This document shows, one piece after another, positions 50,806 through 58,438 of a stretch of DNA of 63,509 nucleotides (the stretch's first letter is position 1; every line of letters starts with the position of its first letter). The translations under genes were made by a program, and so were the position numbers. Origin of the DNA: Vulcanimicrobiota bacterium (GTDB lineage: Bacteria; Vulcanimicrobiota; Vulcanimicrobiia; Vulcanimicrobiales; Vulcanimicrobiaceae). The notes beneath the pieces were generated by a model. The model was given only the letters and a program-made list of their open reading frames with translations, made no database searches and was not told the DNA's origin. Location of the stretch: NCBI GenBank assembly GCA_003164495.1, contig PLTN01000191.1:1-63509 (forward strand). Reading direction: 5' to 3'.

Positions 50806-51775
50806 CGCACCACTCCGTATCGACCAGCTTGGCCGAGTCGCCCGGCTTCAGCGTGGTCAGGCGATTCTGCTGCTGCAGGATCGACACGAGCGTATCCAAT
50901 CGCGCCGACACGGCACACTTATCGGTGAGCACGTGCTTTTGCACCCAGTAGTCGTACGCCGCTTCGGATTCTTCTTGGCTGCTGTTCGTCGCCGACGCGA
51001 GGATATCGATCGCCTTCGCCTTGTTGGCCGGATTGTTGAGCCAGGCGAGAGATTCGGCTTGCACTTTGAGATACTTGCGGATGGCGTCCGGGTGCTGCTG
51101 CGCCCAATCGCGCCGCACGGCGATCAGGCTGAGCGCGAGGCTCGGCACGACGTCGGGCGTAAACGCGAGCGAGGTCATGCCGCGCGCGCGCAACTTTTCA
51201 TCCGCGGGCGATGAGAACAAGCCGGCGTCGATCGCGCCGCCGAGCATCGCGGCCAGACGCTGACTCTGCCCGCCGCCGTATACCCAAACGACATCCTTTT
51301 CCGGATCGAGTCCGGCCTTCTTCAGGATGTTTTTGAGCACGGTCGTGTAGATCTCGATCGGCGACGCCGCGCCGATGCGCTTCCCTTTGAGCTGCGCGAT
51401 GCTTTTGATGCCCGGCGCGGCCATGAGGTTGTACGGATTGCGATCGGCGACCGGGCCGACGGCAACGATGTTCGCGCCCTTGTCGACGCCGAGTACGAAG
51501 CCGGTGGAATCGATCGACACGACGTCAAGCGAGCCCCCGATCAGGGCCGTCACGGTCGTCGGGGGGTCGACGAGCGTCTGTTGCACGTCCAAGCCTTCGC
51601 GCGCATAAAAGCCTTCGGCTTCGCCGACGAAATACGCCCAGTCGACGGGCGTCTGCGACATCGCTCCCCGTTTGACGACCGTCAGCGCCGGAGCATCGGC
51701 CGCGCCCGCGGGCAGCAGCGATGCGGCGAACATGAGCGCTATGCCGGCAACGACGGCACGTGCAGTTTTCTTCAC
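50798..51775 (-). CDS. NMT1/SsuA-like binding protein with C-terminal cysteine pair
   Basis: 325 residues from GTG 51775 with GAGGAG five bases upstream; the signal is 'ALMFAASLLPAGAADA'. It carries 'GFYAREGLDVQQTL', 'KGKRIGAASPIEIYT', 'YGGGQSQRLAAMLGG' and cysteines in 'TDKCAVS' and 'EWCAK'. The GTGA start overlap couples it to the unknown-family gene at 51772. It is the last gene of the five-gene operon that begins with the Rieske gene at 55384. Confidence 0.86.
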   Translation of the reverse strand: MKKTARAVVAGIALMFAASLLPAGAADAPALTVVKRGAMSQTPVDWAYFVGEAEGFYAREGLDVQQTLVDPPTTVTALIGGSLDVVSIDSTGFVLGVDKGANIVAVGPVADRNPYNLMAAPGIKSIAQLKGKRIGAASPIEIYTTVLKNILKKAGLDPEKDVVWVYGGGQSQRLAAMLGGAIDAGLFSSPADEKLRARGMTSLAFTPDVVPSLALSLIAVRRDWAQQHPDAIRKYLKVQAESLAWLNNPANKAKAIDILASATNSSQEESEAAYDYWVQKHVLTDKCAVSARLDTLVSILQQQNRLTTLKPGDSAKLVDTEWCAK

Positions 51776-52875
51776 GAGAACTCCTCGATACGGAAGCGTT
51801 CGGACGACCAGAACGGCCCGGTATAGCCGCACAGCCGGAAGATCGCCGTGTGAGCGATGTCCCGCACGAACTTGATGTCGACTTGCGGACGGCCCGTCTC
51901 GTAGCCCGGCGGGCCGAAGTAGCCATGGTCGAGCAGCTCGGTCCGCACCGCGGTGAGCCGATCGAGGCCCGCTTCGTCGACGTTGAGACGCAGTTCGGCA
52001 ACGAGCCCCGCGAAGTCGTTGCGGTACGAATGCCCGTCGTTGCCTGAGCGGCGCTCGGCGAGATGATAGGCGATGGTCTGCACCGCTTGCATGAGTAACC
52101 CGGCGGAGAGGTGGATCTGCGCGACCACATTCGAGCCGGTGATCTGGTCGAACACGACGCCGGCCGGAAAACCGCTTTCGGCGAGCGGGCCGACGCCTTC
52201 GGCGATTGCCGCGAACGCCCGCAGCCGGACCGCGTCGTCGTTGGGAAACGGTGAATGTGGAAAGCGGCCGACCCGGCGGTAGCCGCGATAGTGCGTTGCC
52301 GAAAGCAGCCGGTCTCCGGCAGCGTATTGCTCGACGGCGATGATCGGCGTCGCGATGCCGGCGCACAGCGAGATCACGCTCTCGAGTTTCTCGCGCTCCG
52401 TCGGGCTCAGAACGCCTTCGATCGCCATCGCCATGCGGGCGTCGTGATGGCTCGTCGCATCGGGCGAATGCCCTTGAAACACCACCGTGCGGCCGGCAAA
52501 GCGGCTCAAGCCGCTCCAGCTTGCGCCGGCGAGAATGACGCGCGTCGACGCGACCGGGAGATCCGCGGCGACGTCATTGGCAAGCTGAAGTTCGGGGCAG
52601 TTGAAGAGCCGCGCGCCGCCTGCGGACGTGCCGGTAAACGTGACGGGCGAACTGCGCCAGGAACCGTCGGCCGCCTCGAGCTTACCGCCCGGTTCGCCGT
52701 ACCGTTCTTCGGGGATAGAGAACGTGGAAATATCTTCGAAACGCGCGCTGATCGAGCTGCTGGATACCGTCACCGAAACGCGGCCGCGCGATTGTTCACC
52801 CGATTTGGCCGTGTACACGGCTTCGCACGGAGCCGTTGTAAACGACTCCGTCGCGTTGCGTTCAGCGATCGACAT
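51772..52875 (-). CDS. conserved protein of unrecognised family, Rieske-operon associated
   Basis: 367 residues, no signal peptide or membrane segment. It is homologous to the protein at 59588: both have 'TRVILAGA.WS', 'HHD.RMA', 'R.RVG..PHSPF', 'IH.SA' and the long C-terminal block 'GY[F]..PGYETGRPQ.DIKF.RDIA' ending near 'CG[YF][TS]G'. Invariant His, Arg and Asp residues suggest an enzyme, but I recognise no domain. Both copies sit beside a Rieske alpha subunit and a cysteine-pair binding protein. It may be an unusual hydrolase/lyase or an oxygenase helper. Confidence 0.75.
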   Translation of the reverse strand: MSIAERNATESFTTAPCEAVYTAKSGEQSRGRVSVTVSSSSISARFEDISTFSIPEERYGEPGGKLEAADGSWRSSPVTFTGTSAGGARLFNCPELQLANDVAADLPVASTRVILAGASWSGLSRFAGRTVVFQGHSPDATSHHDARMAMAIEGVLSPTEREKLESVISLCAGIATPIIAVEQYAAGDRLLSATHYRGYRRVGRFPHSPFPNDDAVRLRAFAAIAEGVGPLAESGFPAGVVFDQITGSNVVAQIHLSAGLLMQAVQTIAYHLAERRSGNDGHSYRNDFAGLVAELRLNVDEAGLDRLTAVRTELLDHGYFGPPGYETGRPQVDIKFVRDIAHTAIFRLCGYTGPFWSSERFRIEEFS

Positions 52876-53337
52876 CTAGCTAAAGAAATTGCCGGGCAAC
52901 GGAATGACGGGCAACTCTTTGTTCTCGACCGAATCGCCGGCGAACGGCTTGCCTTCGAGATCGACGCGGTCGTCGAAATTGTTCCAGCCTTCACGCTTCG
53001 CGCCGACGCGCAAGAGCACCAAGTTTTCATCGCCGCTGCTGAGGAACCAGTAGTAACTCCCCGAGGGGATCATGATGCCTTCGTATTTGCGCAGGACGCG
53101 AATCTCTTCGCTCTCACCGAGCCGGAACGTCGCTTCGCCGGCCAGGATCACGAACATGTGATCTTCTTGGCTGTGCGTGTGGATCGCGTTTTCTCCGCCC
53201 GCTGCATAGACTTTCAGGTGGGCTGCCAGCAGATCGGTCTTGGCGAGCAAGTCCATCGTGCGGCCCTGCGCGAGCAACTGACCCTTCAGTGCGAACGGCG
53301 TCGCTTCCGGAGCGGCCTTTTGGGTTTGCGTGGTCAT
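52876..53337 (-). CDS. cupin-domain protein
   Basis: 153 residues, one small cupin barrel. Motif 1 is 'HTHSQEDHMFVILAGEATF' with an H-x-H and glutamate suited to a metal. In motif 2 ('PSGSYYWFL') the usual histidine is replaced by an aromatic residue. It is the third gene of the Rieske operon, directly followed by the unknown-family gene. It could be a small dioxygenase, isomerase or sensor of the pathway. Confidence 0.82.
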   Translation of the reverse strand: MTTQTQKAAPEATPFALKGQLLAQGRTMDLLAKTDLLAAHLKVYAAGGENAIHTHSQEDHMFVILAGEATFRLGESEEIRVLRKYEGIMIPSGSYYWFLSSGDENLVLLRVGAKREGWNNFDDRVDLEGKPFAGDSVENKELPVIPLPGNFFS

Positions 53338-53353
53338 CGATCGTCTCTTTCTG

Positions 53354-54076
53354 CTAGGCGGTGACGGCGGTAGGAGCGGCTCCCGAAGACAGGAGCTTAC
53401 CGAGGCCGGACGAGGTGGGATGTCCGATTTGGGCCAGCGACCACCACGCGGTGGCCTGGGTTTGTTCTATGACGGGGATGTTCTTTTCATCTTCGAGCGC
53501 CCGCGAGATGCCGAGCATGTTACCGCGCGCGAAGATGACGACGGCGTCGCACTGCGGATACCGCGGCAGCGTCGCCCGGGCAAGTGCGTCGTAGTCGGCT
53601 GCCGTCTTGGCATTCACCTCATCGGCATTGCGGCAACCGAGTCCGACCGCCGCTTCGACGGCAAGTCCGACGTCGCTGCAAAACGCGATGATCCGCTCGT
53701 TCGAGGGTTCGTCGTACTGGGTCACCAGCAGCGCGTGACGGACACCGAGATGCAGGCAGGCGAGCGCGGTTGCGGTCAGGCTCGAGACGCTCGGAACGCC
53801 GCGTTCACGAGCGAGGCTCCCGAACAGCTCCTGCTCGGCGGCGTATCCACGGCGCGCCGCATTCGGAATGCCCATCACCACGATCGCTCGCGCGCCCTCA
53901 TCGGCCAGCACGTGCACGGCGCCGGGAATCGCGGCGTTCGAACGCTCCTCTTCCCCCGGCTTGCCGTTGCGATTGTTCAGCGTCGCCACGATGGCCGTGA
54001 CATCGGCCGGCAGCACCTCGTTGAGGTCAGACGGGAGCTGGACGACTGACGGTGAGATCGACCCTATTTTCGGCAT
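53354..54076 (-). CDS. Asp/Glu racemase-fold protein lacking both catalytic cysteines
   Basis: 240 residues of the maleate isomerase/arylmalonate decarboxylase fold ('IGSISPSVVQ' start, 'VLLVTQY' strand). At the positions of the two family cysteines it reads 'VVMGIPNAARRG' and 'VVIFARGNMLG', so both are missing, unlike the protein at 26592. It must use other residues, act as a decarboxylase or hydrolase of a different type, or be a binding protein. It is the second gene of the operon, four bases after the Rieske gene. Confidence 0.65.
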   Translation of the reverse strand: MPKIGSISPSVVQLPSDLNEVLPADVTAIVATLNNRNGKPGEEERSNAAIPGAVHVLADEGARAIVVMGIPNAARRGYAAEQELFGSLARERGVPSVSSLTATALACLHLGVRHALLVTQYDEPSNERIIAFCSDVGLAVEAAVGLGCRNADEVNAKTAADYDALARATLPRYPQCDAVVIFARGNMLGISRALEDEKNIPVIEQTQATAWWSLAQIGHPTSSGLGKLLSSGAAPTAVTA

Positions 54077-54079
54077 CGA

Positions 54080-55384
54080 TCAGACTTCGACCAGCATATT
54101 CTTCCGGCGCGCGGCCTCGACATATAGGTCTTCGATTTCGTTCGCGACGTCTTCGGGCAAACGATCGGCGGCGGTTACCGAGCCGCGAATGTACGAGCCG
54201 TCGGCGGCGTAACCCCACGCGTGCCCGCGATCGAGCACGGTCGGCAGATCGATCTGCACGTTCTCGGCCGGATCGCGAAACACGTTGATCGGCGTCATGC
54301 CGGCTTCGACGCGCTCGATCTGGTCGCGAATCAGTTGACGGTAGGCGATGACGCCGCGATCGGAATCACCGAGGCGCTCCTTGGTGCGATCCATGATCTC
54401 GCCTTGCATCGTCCACGCCATGAAGTCTTGGCCGTTGACGGTGTCGAGCGAGAGAAAATTTCCCGCTTCGTCGCGGACCGGCATCTCGTAGTACGGGACG
54501 ACGTCTTGCTTCGGAACCTTCACGCCGTTACCGGGCTGGAACGAGCGCAGCACCACTTGCATCGTGTGCGTGTCGTCGATCGGCACGCGCCAGCCGAAAT
54601 CGTGGCGCCCCGAGCCCGACGTCACGTGCGTGTTCGGGAAGACGAGCGGCGAACTCGACGTCCACGTGTTGGCCGTTTCGCTCTGCCCTTCGATGAGCCA
54701 GCCGCGGTGCAGGCCGTACTTGTGCATGCCGTACTCGTGCTTGATGATCGGCTTCTGAAAGCCCGACGCCAGCGCCCAGCGCGGGTCGCTCTTCGGAATC
54801 CCCTGTTCGCCGAGCCAGGTTTGGAAGAACTCGCCGTGCAGATAGATCGTGTGTATCGCATCGGGCGTGTTCTCCATGCACTGCAACCAGTTACACGGCA
54901 CGATCGCATACGCGATGACGCGATAGACGTCGTCCCACACGAGACGGTCCCAGTGCGGCAACAACGGCACCGGATCGGGCCCGATGTAGGCGAAGATCAG
55001 CCCCGCCAGTTCCTGGACGTGATACGCGCCGATTTGGACCCTGTCTTTGAACGTGCTGCCCGCGGGCTCAGCCGGCTGATCGACGCACTGGCCGGTCGTA
55101 TCGAACGTCCAGCCGTGGTAGGGGCAGCGAATGCCCGCATCGTTCGTCCTGGCGCAGTCGAGCTTCACCAGGCGGTGCGCGCAGCGATCGTCGACCAGTC
55201 CCATGCGGCCCTTGCCGTCGAGGAAGAGCACCATGTCTTGACCGTAGAGCCGGATCGGCATGACGCGACGCTCTCTGAGCTGCTGCATCGGCGCGATCGG
55301 CTGCCAATAGTGCCGGAACAGCTTTCCGACCGGCGTCCCGGGGCCGACGCGGGTGAGGCGCTCGTTTTCTTCAGCGGTCAACAT
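54080..55384 (-). CDS. Rieske non-heme iron oxygenase alpha subunit
   Basis: 434 residues. C68-x-H70, C87-x2-H90 and D175-x2-H178-x4-H183 ('CMENTPDAIHTIYLH'). It is strongly similar along its length to the protein at 47830. First gene of the operon Rieske, racemase-fold, cupin, unknown family, binding protein. A GAAGGAG site precedes the ATG and a possible promoter lies at 55417-55445. The substrate may be a phthalate-like or other aromatic acid. Confidence 0.9.
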   Translation of the reverse strand: MLTAEENERLTRVGPGTPVGKLFRHYWQPIAPMQQLRERRVMPIRLYGQDMVLFLDGKGRMGLVDDRCAHRLVKLDCARTNDAGIRCPYHGWTFDTTGQCVDQPAEPAGSTFKDRVQIGAYHVQELAGLIFAYIGPDPVPLLPHWDRLVWDDVYRVIAYAIVPCNWLQCMENTPDAIHTIYLHGEFFQTWLGEQGIPKSDPRWALASGFQKPIIKHEYGMHKYGLHRGWLIEGQSETANTWTSSSPLVFPNTHVTSGSGRHDFGWRVPIDDTHTMQVVLRSFQPGNGVKVPKQDVVPYYEMPVRDEAGNFLSLDTVNGQDFMAWTMQGEIMDRTKERLGDSDRGVIAYRQLIRDQIERVEAGMTPINVFRDPAENVQIDLPTVLDRGHAWGYAADGSYIRGSVTAADRLPEDVANEIEDLYVEAARRKNMLVEV

Positions 55385-55416
55385 GTGCGTGGGACTCCTT
55401 CAGCAATACCCCTTTT

Positions 55417-55445
55417 AGAGTACGCCCCGCGACGGACCCGTTCAA
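55417..55445 (-). promoter_or_regulatory. possible promoter of the Rieske operon
   Basis: Minus strand: TTGAAC at 55445-55440, 17-base spacer, TACTCT at 55422-55417. Both boxes are imperfect. It would give a 5' leader of about 25 bases ending in GAAGGAG and the ATG at 55384. The rest of the gap to 55532 shows no other clear signal. Confidence 0.35.
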
Positions 55446-55531
55446 TTCTAATACCGGCGGCATCCATTCCATTACCTCATGTATCAACGCAGCGCAAGGT
55501 CGCCGGCCCGGCCGCGGGAATTAGGCCGCCC

Positions 55532-56311
55532 ATGCCAGCCGGTGATCCAGCAAACCAGTCGCGCCTGATCGACCTCGTTACGGCCAGCCGGATTCTTGAA
55601 AACGAGGGTGTGCTCGACAGCTACGGCCACGTCTCCGTGCGCTCCGCAATCGACCCCGGGCATTTTTTCATGTCGCGTGCCTTGCCGCCGGGCTCCATTA
55701 CCGCAGCGGACTTGGTCGAACTCGATCTGGAGTGTGCGCCGGTGCTGCCGAATGCCCCGCGCCTCAACGGCGAACGGTTCATTCACTCGGAGATCTACAA
55801 AGCGCGGCCCGACGTGCAGTGCGTGATCCACTCGCACTCGCAAGCCGTCATTCCGTTCGGCGTGGCCGGCGTGCCGTTACGGCCGGTCCTCGCACAAGGC
55901 GGGTTCTTGCCGCCCGAAACGCCGATCTTCGAAATCCGCGAGGCGACGGGACCGGTAGCCTTGCGCGGCATGCTCGTCACTAACAGTGCCCTGGGCGCGT
56001 TTCTCGCCAAGAAGCTCGGCGACGCCCCGGCGATTTTGCTGCGCGGCCACGGTGATGCCGTCGTCGGCAGCAGCGTGAAGCAAGCCGTCGTCCGCGCGAT
56101 CTACGTCTCGCTCAACGCGCGCGTGCAGTCGGAAGCGATGCGCCTGAGCCCTACGATCACCGCCATGGACGACGCCGAACTCGCCTATAACGCGAAAGAG
56201 AACTTCGACGTCGACCGGCCGTGGGCAAATTTCAAACGCCGCTTGACCGAAGGCTATTACGCCCGCGGCCGCGACCTTCCGGAAGGCTTCGAACTCGAAC
56301 CGGTTTCCTAA
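55532..56311 (+). CDS. class II aldolase/adducin-family protein
   Basis: 259 residues from the ATG at 55532; the frame open from 54221 is antisense to the Rieske gene. The zinc-site motif is 'CVIHSHSQAVIPFG' and a second site is 'LRGHGDAVVG'. This family includes fuculose-phosphate aldolase but also the phthalate-pathway decarboxylase PhtC, which acts on 3,4-dihydroxyphthalate; the aromatic context makes a decarboxylase or aldol-cleaving role on a ring-fission product more likely. Its stop overlaps the convergent amidohydrolase end by four bases. Confidence 0.82.
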   Translation: MPAGDPANQSRLIDLVTASRILENEGVLDSYGHVSVRSAIDPGHFFMSRALPPGSITAADLVELDLECAPVLPNAPRLNGERFIHSEIYKARPDVQCVIHSHSQAVIPFGVAGVPLRPVLAQGGFLPPETPIFEIREATGPVALRGMLVTNSALGAFLAKKLGDAPAILLRGHGDAVVGSSVKQAVVRAIYVSLNARVQSEAMRLSPTITAMDDAELAYNAKENFDVDRPWANFKRRLTEGYYARGRDLPEGFELEPVS

Positions 56312-57324
56312 ACCGGCGAAAGTTCTTTCGCCGGGGTTTCGAGCTTCATGAAACGCTTGATGTTGCCGCTGAGGATCTTCTCTTTGTCTTGCGGCGAAAG
56401 ATCGATCGCTTCGAACAACTTCAGCGCCTGGTGCGAATCCCAGCACGGGTAGTCGGTGCCGTACATCACCTGATCCACACCGAAGTATTCGATCGCAAAC
56501 CGCATGCCGGCGGTATGCGGCGACACCATGTCGGTGTACATGCGCTTCAAGTACGTGCTCGGCAGCTCGGGCAGTTTCGCGCCGGTGCCGTTCTTGTCGA
56601 GGCGTCCGGCTTGATACGGCAACGCGCCGCCGGTGTGCGAGACGACGACTTTCAGGTTCGGATAGCGTTCCATGATGCCCGAGAAGATCAGGCGCGACGT
56701 CGCGACCGTCGCTTCCATGATGCGCCCGACGCTGCGGTGCAATGCACCGCCGTAGCCGACCAGCGGATCGGCGAAGAGCGCGTCGGTCGGATGCATGAAG
56801 AGCGGGATGCCCAGTTGCTCGCAGCGCGCGTAGAACGGTTCCAGACGCGGCGCGGCGATATCCGGGTCGTCCCCGATGCTGCCCGGAATGTTGACGCCGA
56901 GCAAGCCCAAGCGCCCAACGGCATCTTCGAGAACTTCCATCGCGACATCGGTGTCCGTTAGCGGGACAGCAGCCGTGGCCCAAAAACGCCCGGGATGCGA
57001 ACGCACCGCAGCGGCCATTTCTTCGTTCCACTGAATTGCCGCCTCGCGGCCTTCCGCGGCCGGCACGTCGGAGAAGTGAACCGAGAACGGCCCGATCGAA
57101 CCGAGCGCCGAAACCTGGTGCCCCAGCGTGTCCATGTACGAAAAATGGCCGTCCAGATCGTACCAGACGGGAGGCACCGCGAGCACGTACGTGCAGCCGG
57201 GCGCGCGGTAATAGTTATAGCCGCCGTTCCCGTCGTGTTCGGCACGGGGATAGCCCTTGCGCTTGCAGAGATCTTCGAAGACCGACCGGGGCCACCAATG
57301 AAAATGGGACTCGATAATTTCCAC
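56308..57324 (-). CDS. amidohydrolase-2 (ACMSD-like) decarboxylase/hydrolase
   Basis: 338 residues starting at GTG 57324. Metal ligands: H-x-H in 'ESHFHWWP' (H7, H9), 'LFMHPTD', 'VVSHTGGALP' and the catalytic Asp of 'MYGTDYP'. It belongs with aminocarboxymuconate-semialdehyde decarboxylase, gamma-resorcylate decarboxylase and 4-oxalomesaconate hydratase-type enzymes. It is transcribed alone, between the aldolase and a dispersed repeat. Decarboxylation of an aromatic or ring-cleavage acid is the likely job. Confidence 0.85.
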   Translation of the reverse strand: MEIIESHFHWWPRSVFEDLCKRKGYPRAEHDGNGGYNYYRAPGCTYVLAVPPVWYDLDGHFSYMDTLGHQVSALGSIGPFSVHFSDVPAAEGREAAIQWNEEMAAAVRSHPGRFWATAAVPLTDTDVAMEVLEDAVGRLGLLGVNIPGSIGDDPDIAAPRLEPFYARCEQLGIPLFMHPTDALFADPLVGYGGALHRSVGRIMEATVATSRLIFSGIMERYPNLKVVVSHTGGALPYQAGRLDKNGTGAKLPELPSTYLKRMYTDMVSPHTAGMRFAIEYFGVDQVMYGTDYPCWDSHQALKLFEAIDLSPQDKEKILSGNIKRFMKLETPAKELSPV

Positions 57325-57387
57325 GGTTGAGGCCTCCCGGGCGCAGTGATGTCAGGCTCGCAACTAGATTCAAGCGCCCCCTTCCGT

Positions 57388-57432
57388 TGTCATCCCGAGC
57401 GGAGCCCGTAGGGGCGCAGTCGAGGGACCGCC
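57388..57432 (+). repeat. dispersed intergenic repeat, long variant
   Basis: TGTCATCCCGAGCGGAGCCC, GTA, then GGGGCGCAGTCGAGGGACC and GCC. It is followed by a piece ending CAGGGCAACTCCACC that is also found after the copy at 25236. It lies in the 147-base gap between two minus-strand genes, where no gene is present. Confidence 0.78.
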
Positions 57433-57471
57433 CTAACCGCAGTCGTTACCAGGGCAACTCCACCCTCGGGC

Positions 57472-58437
57472 CTAGTGCGGGCACCATTCGGCGTCGATGT
57501 ACTTGTCGACGTCGGCAGCCGTCGATTTCGTCTGCCCAGTTTCATGCATCATGGCGAGGTCCGCTTGCATCCCCGGCTTCATGACGCAGTAGTTGGTGGG
57601 AAAGTCGCGCGCCTTCACGACGTATTCGTTGTAGGCGTCGCCCGCTTCGTAGGCCGAAACGTTGGTCGCCGCCATCAGAATCTGAATCGCTGCGGCTTTA
57701 TTCGCCGGGTCATCGAGCCAACGGCTCGCCTCGGCCATCGCTTTCAGATAGCCGCGGAGGGCCGCGGCATTGTGCACGGCCCAATCGCGGCGCACGGCGG
57801 TGATGCTGAGCTGGAGGTAGCGATAGTAATCCGGCGTGTATGCGAGCGCGTGGAAGCCGTTCTCGGCGAGCTTGGTATCCTGCGGCGCGGCGAACAGACC
57901 GGCCGCAACCGCGCCGCCCGCGACGGCGGCGAAGCGCTGGTTCTGACCGCCGCCATAGACGAGCTCGACGTCCTTATCAGGATCGAGCCCGCCCTTGCGC
58001 AGAATCTGCTTGATCACGAGCGTGTACAGCTCGATCGGTGAAACGGCGGCGACGTGCTTCCCCGCCAGGTCCCGCACGGTTTTTACCGATCCCGGCACCA
58101 TCAGGTGATACGGCATCCGGTCGGCACCGGAGCCGGTCGCGACGACGCCGGCACCTTTGTCGATCCCGAGGATGAGTTGGGTGGCCGGCGCGAGCGCGAT
58201 GTCGGTCGAGCCGCCGATCAGCGCGGGCACGATGGCCACCGGCTCGATCGCGATGAGCTGAACGTCCAGACCTTCGCGGGCAAAGAGGCCGCGAGATTCA
58301 GCGATGAAGTGCGGCCAATTCTGCGCGGTGATCGACGGCGTGGCAAAGCGCAGCACCGTTTTCGCCGGCGTATCGGCCGACGCGCTTGCGCCGAGCATGG
58401 CGATCGCGGCTGCGGCGACGGCAAGAACGCGTCGCAT
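57472..58437 (-). CDS. NMT1/SsuA-like binding protein with C-terminal cysteine pair
   Basis: 321 residues, Sec signal 'LAVAAAAIAMLGASASADT'. It has 'GLFAREGLDVQLIAIEP', 'AGKHVAAVSPIELYT', 'YGGGQNQRFAAVAGG' and cysteines in 'TNYCVMKPG' and 'EWCPH'. It ends the long minus-strand run from the window end. One base separates its start from the Rieske stop at 58439. Membrane components are absent. Confidence 0.86.
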   Translation of the reverse strand: MRRVLAVAAAAIAMLGASASADTPAKTVLRFATPSITAQNWPHFIAESRGLFAREGLDVQLIAIEPVAIVPALIGGSTDIALAPATQLILGIDKGAGVVATGSGADRMPYHLMVPGSVKTVRDLAGKHVAAVSPIELYTLVIKQILRKGGLDPDKDVELVYGGGQNQRFAAVAGGAVAAGLFAAPQDTKLAENGFHALAYTPDYYRYLQLSITAVRRDWAVHNAAALRGYLKAMAEASRWLDDPANKAAAIQILMAATNVSAYEAGDAYNEYVVKARDFPTNYCVMKPGMQADLAMMHETGQTKSTAADVDKYIDAEWCPH

Positions 58438-58438
58438 T

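Noticed and set aside
54221-56311. 696-residue reading frame as a fused aldolase
   Set aside because: The first 437 codons are antisense to the Rieske gene at 54080. The aldolase starts at 55532.
1383-57432. CRISPR array
   Set aside because: The repeats are dispersed over tens of kilobases, not regularly spaced, and no cas gene is present.
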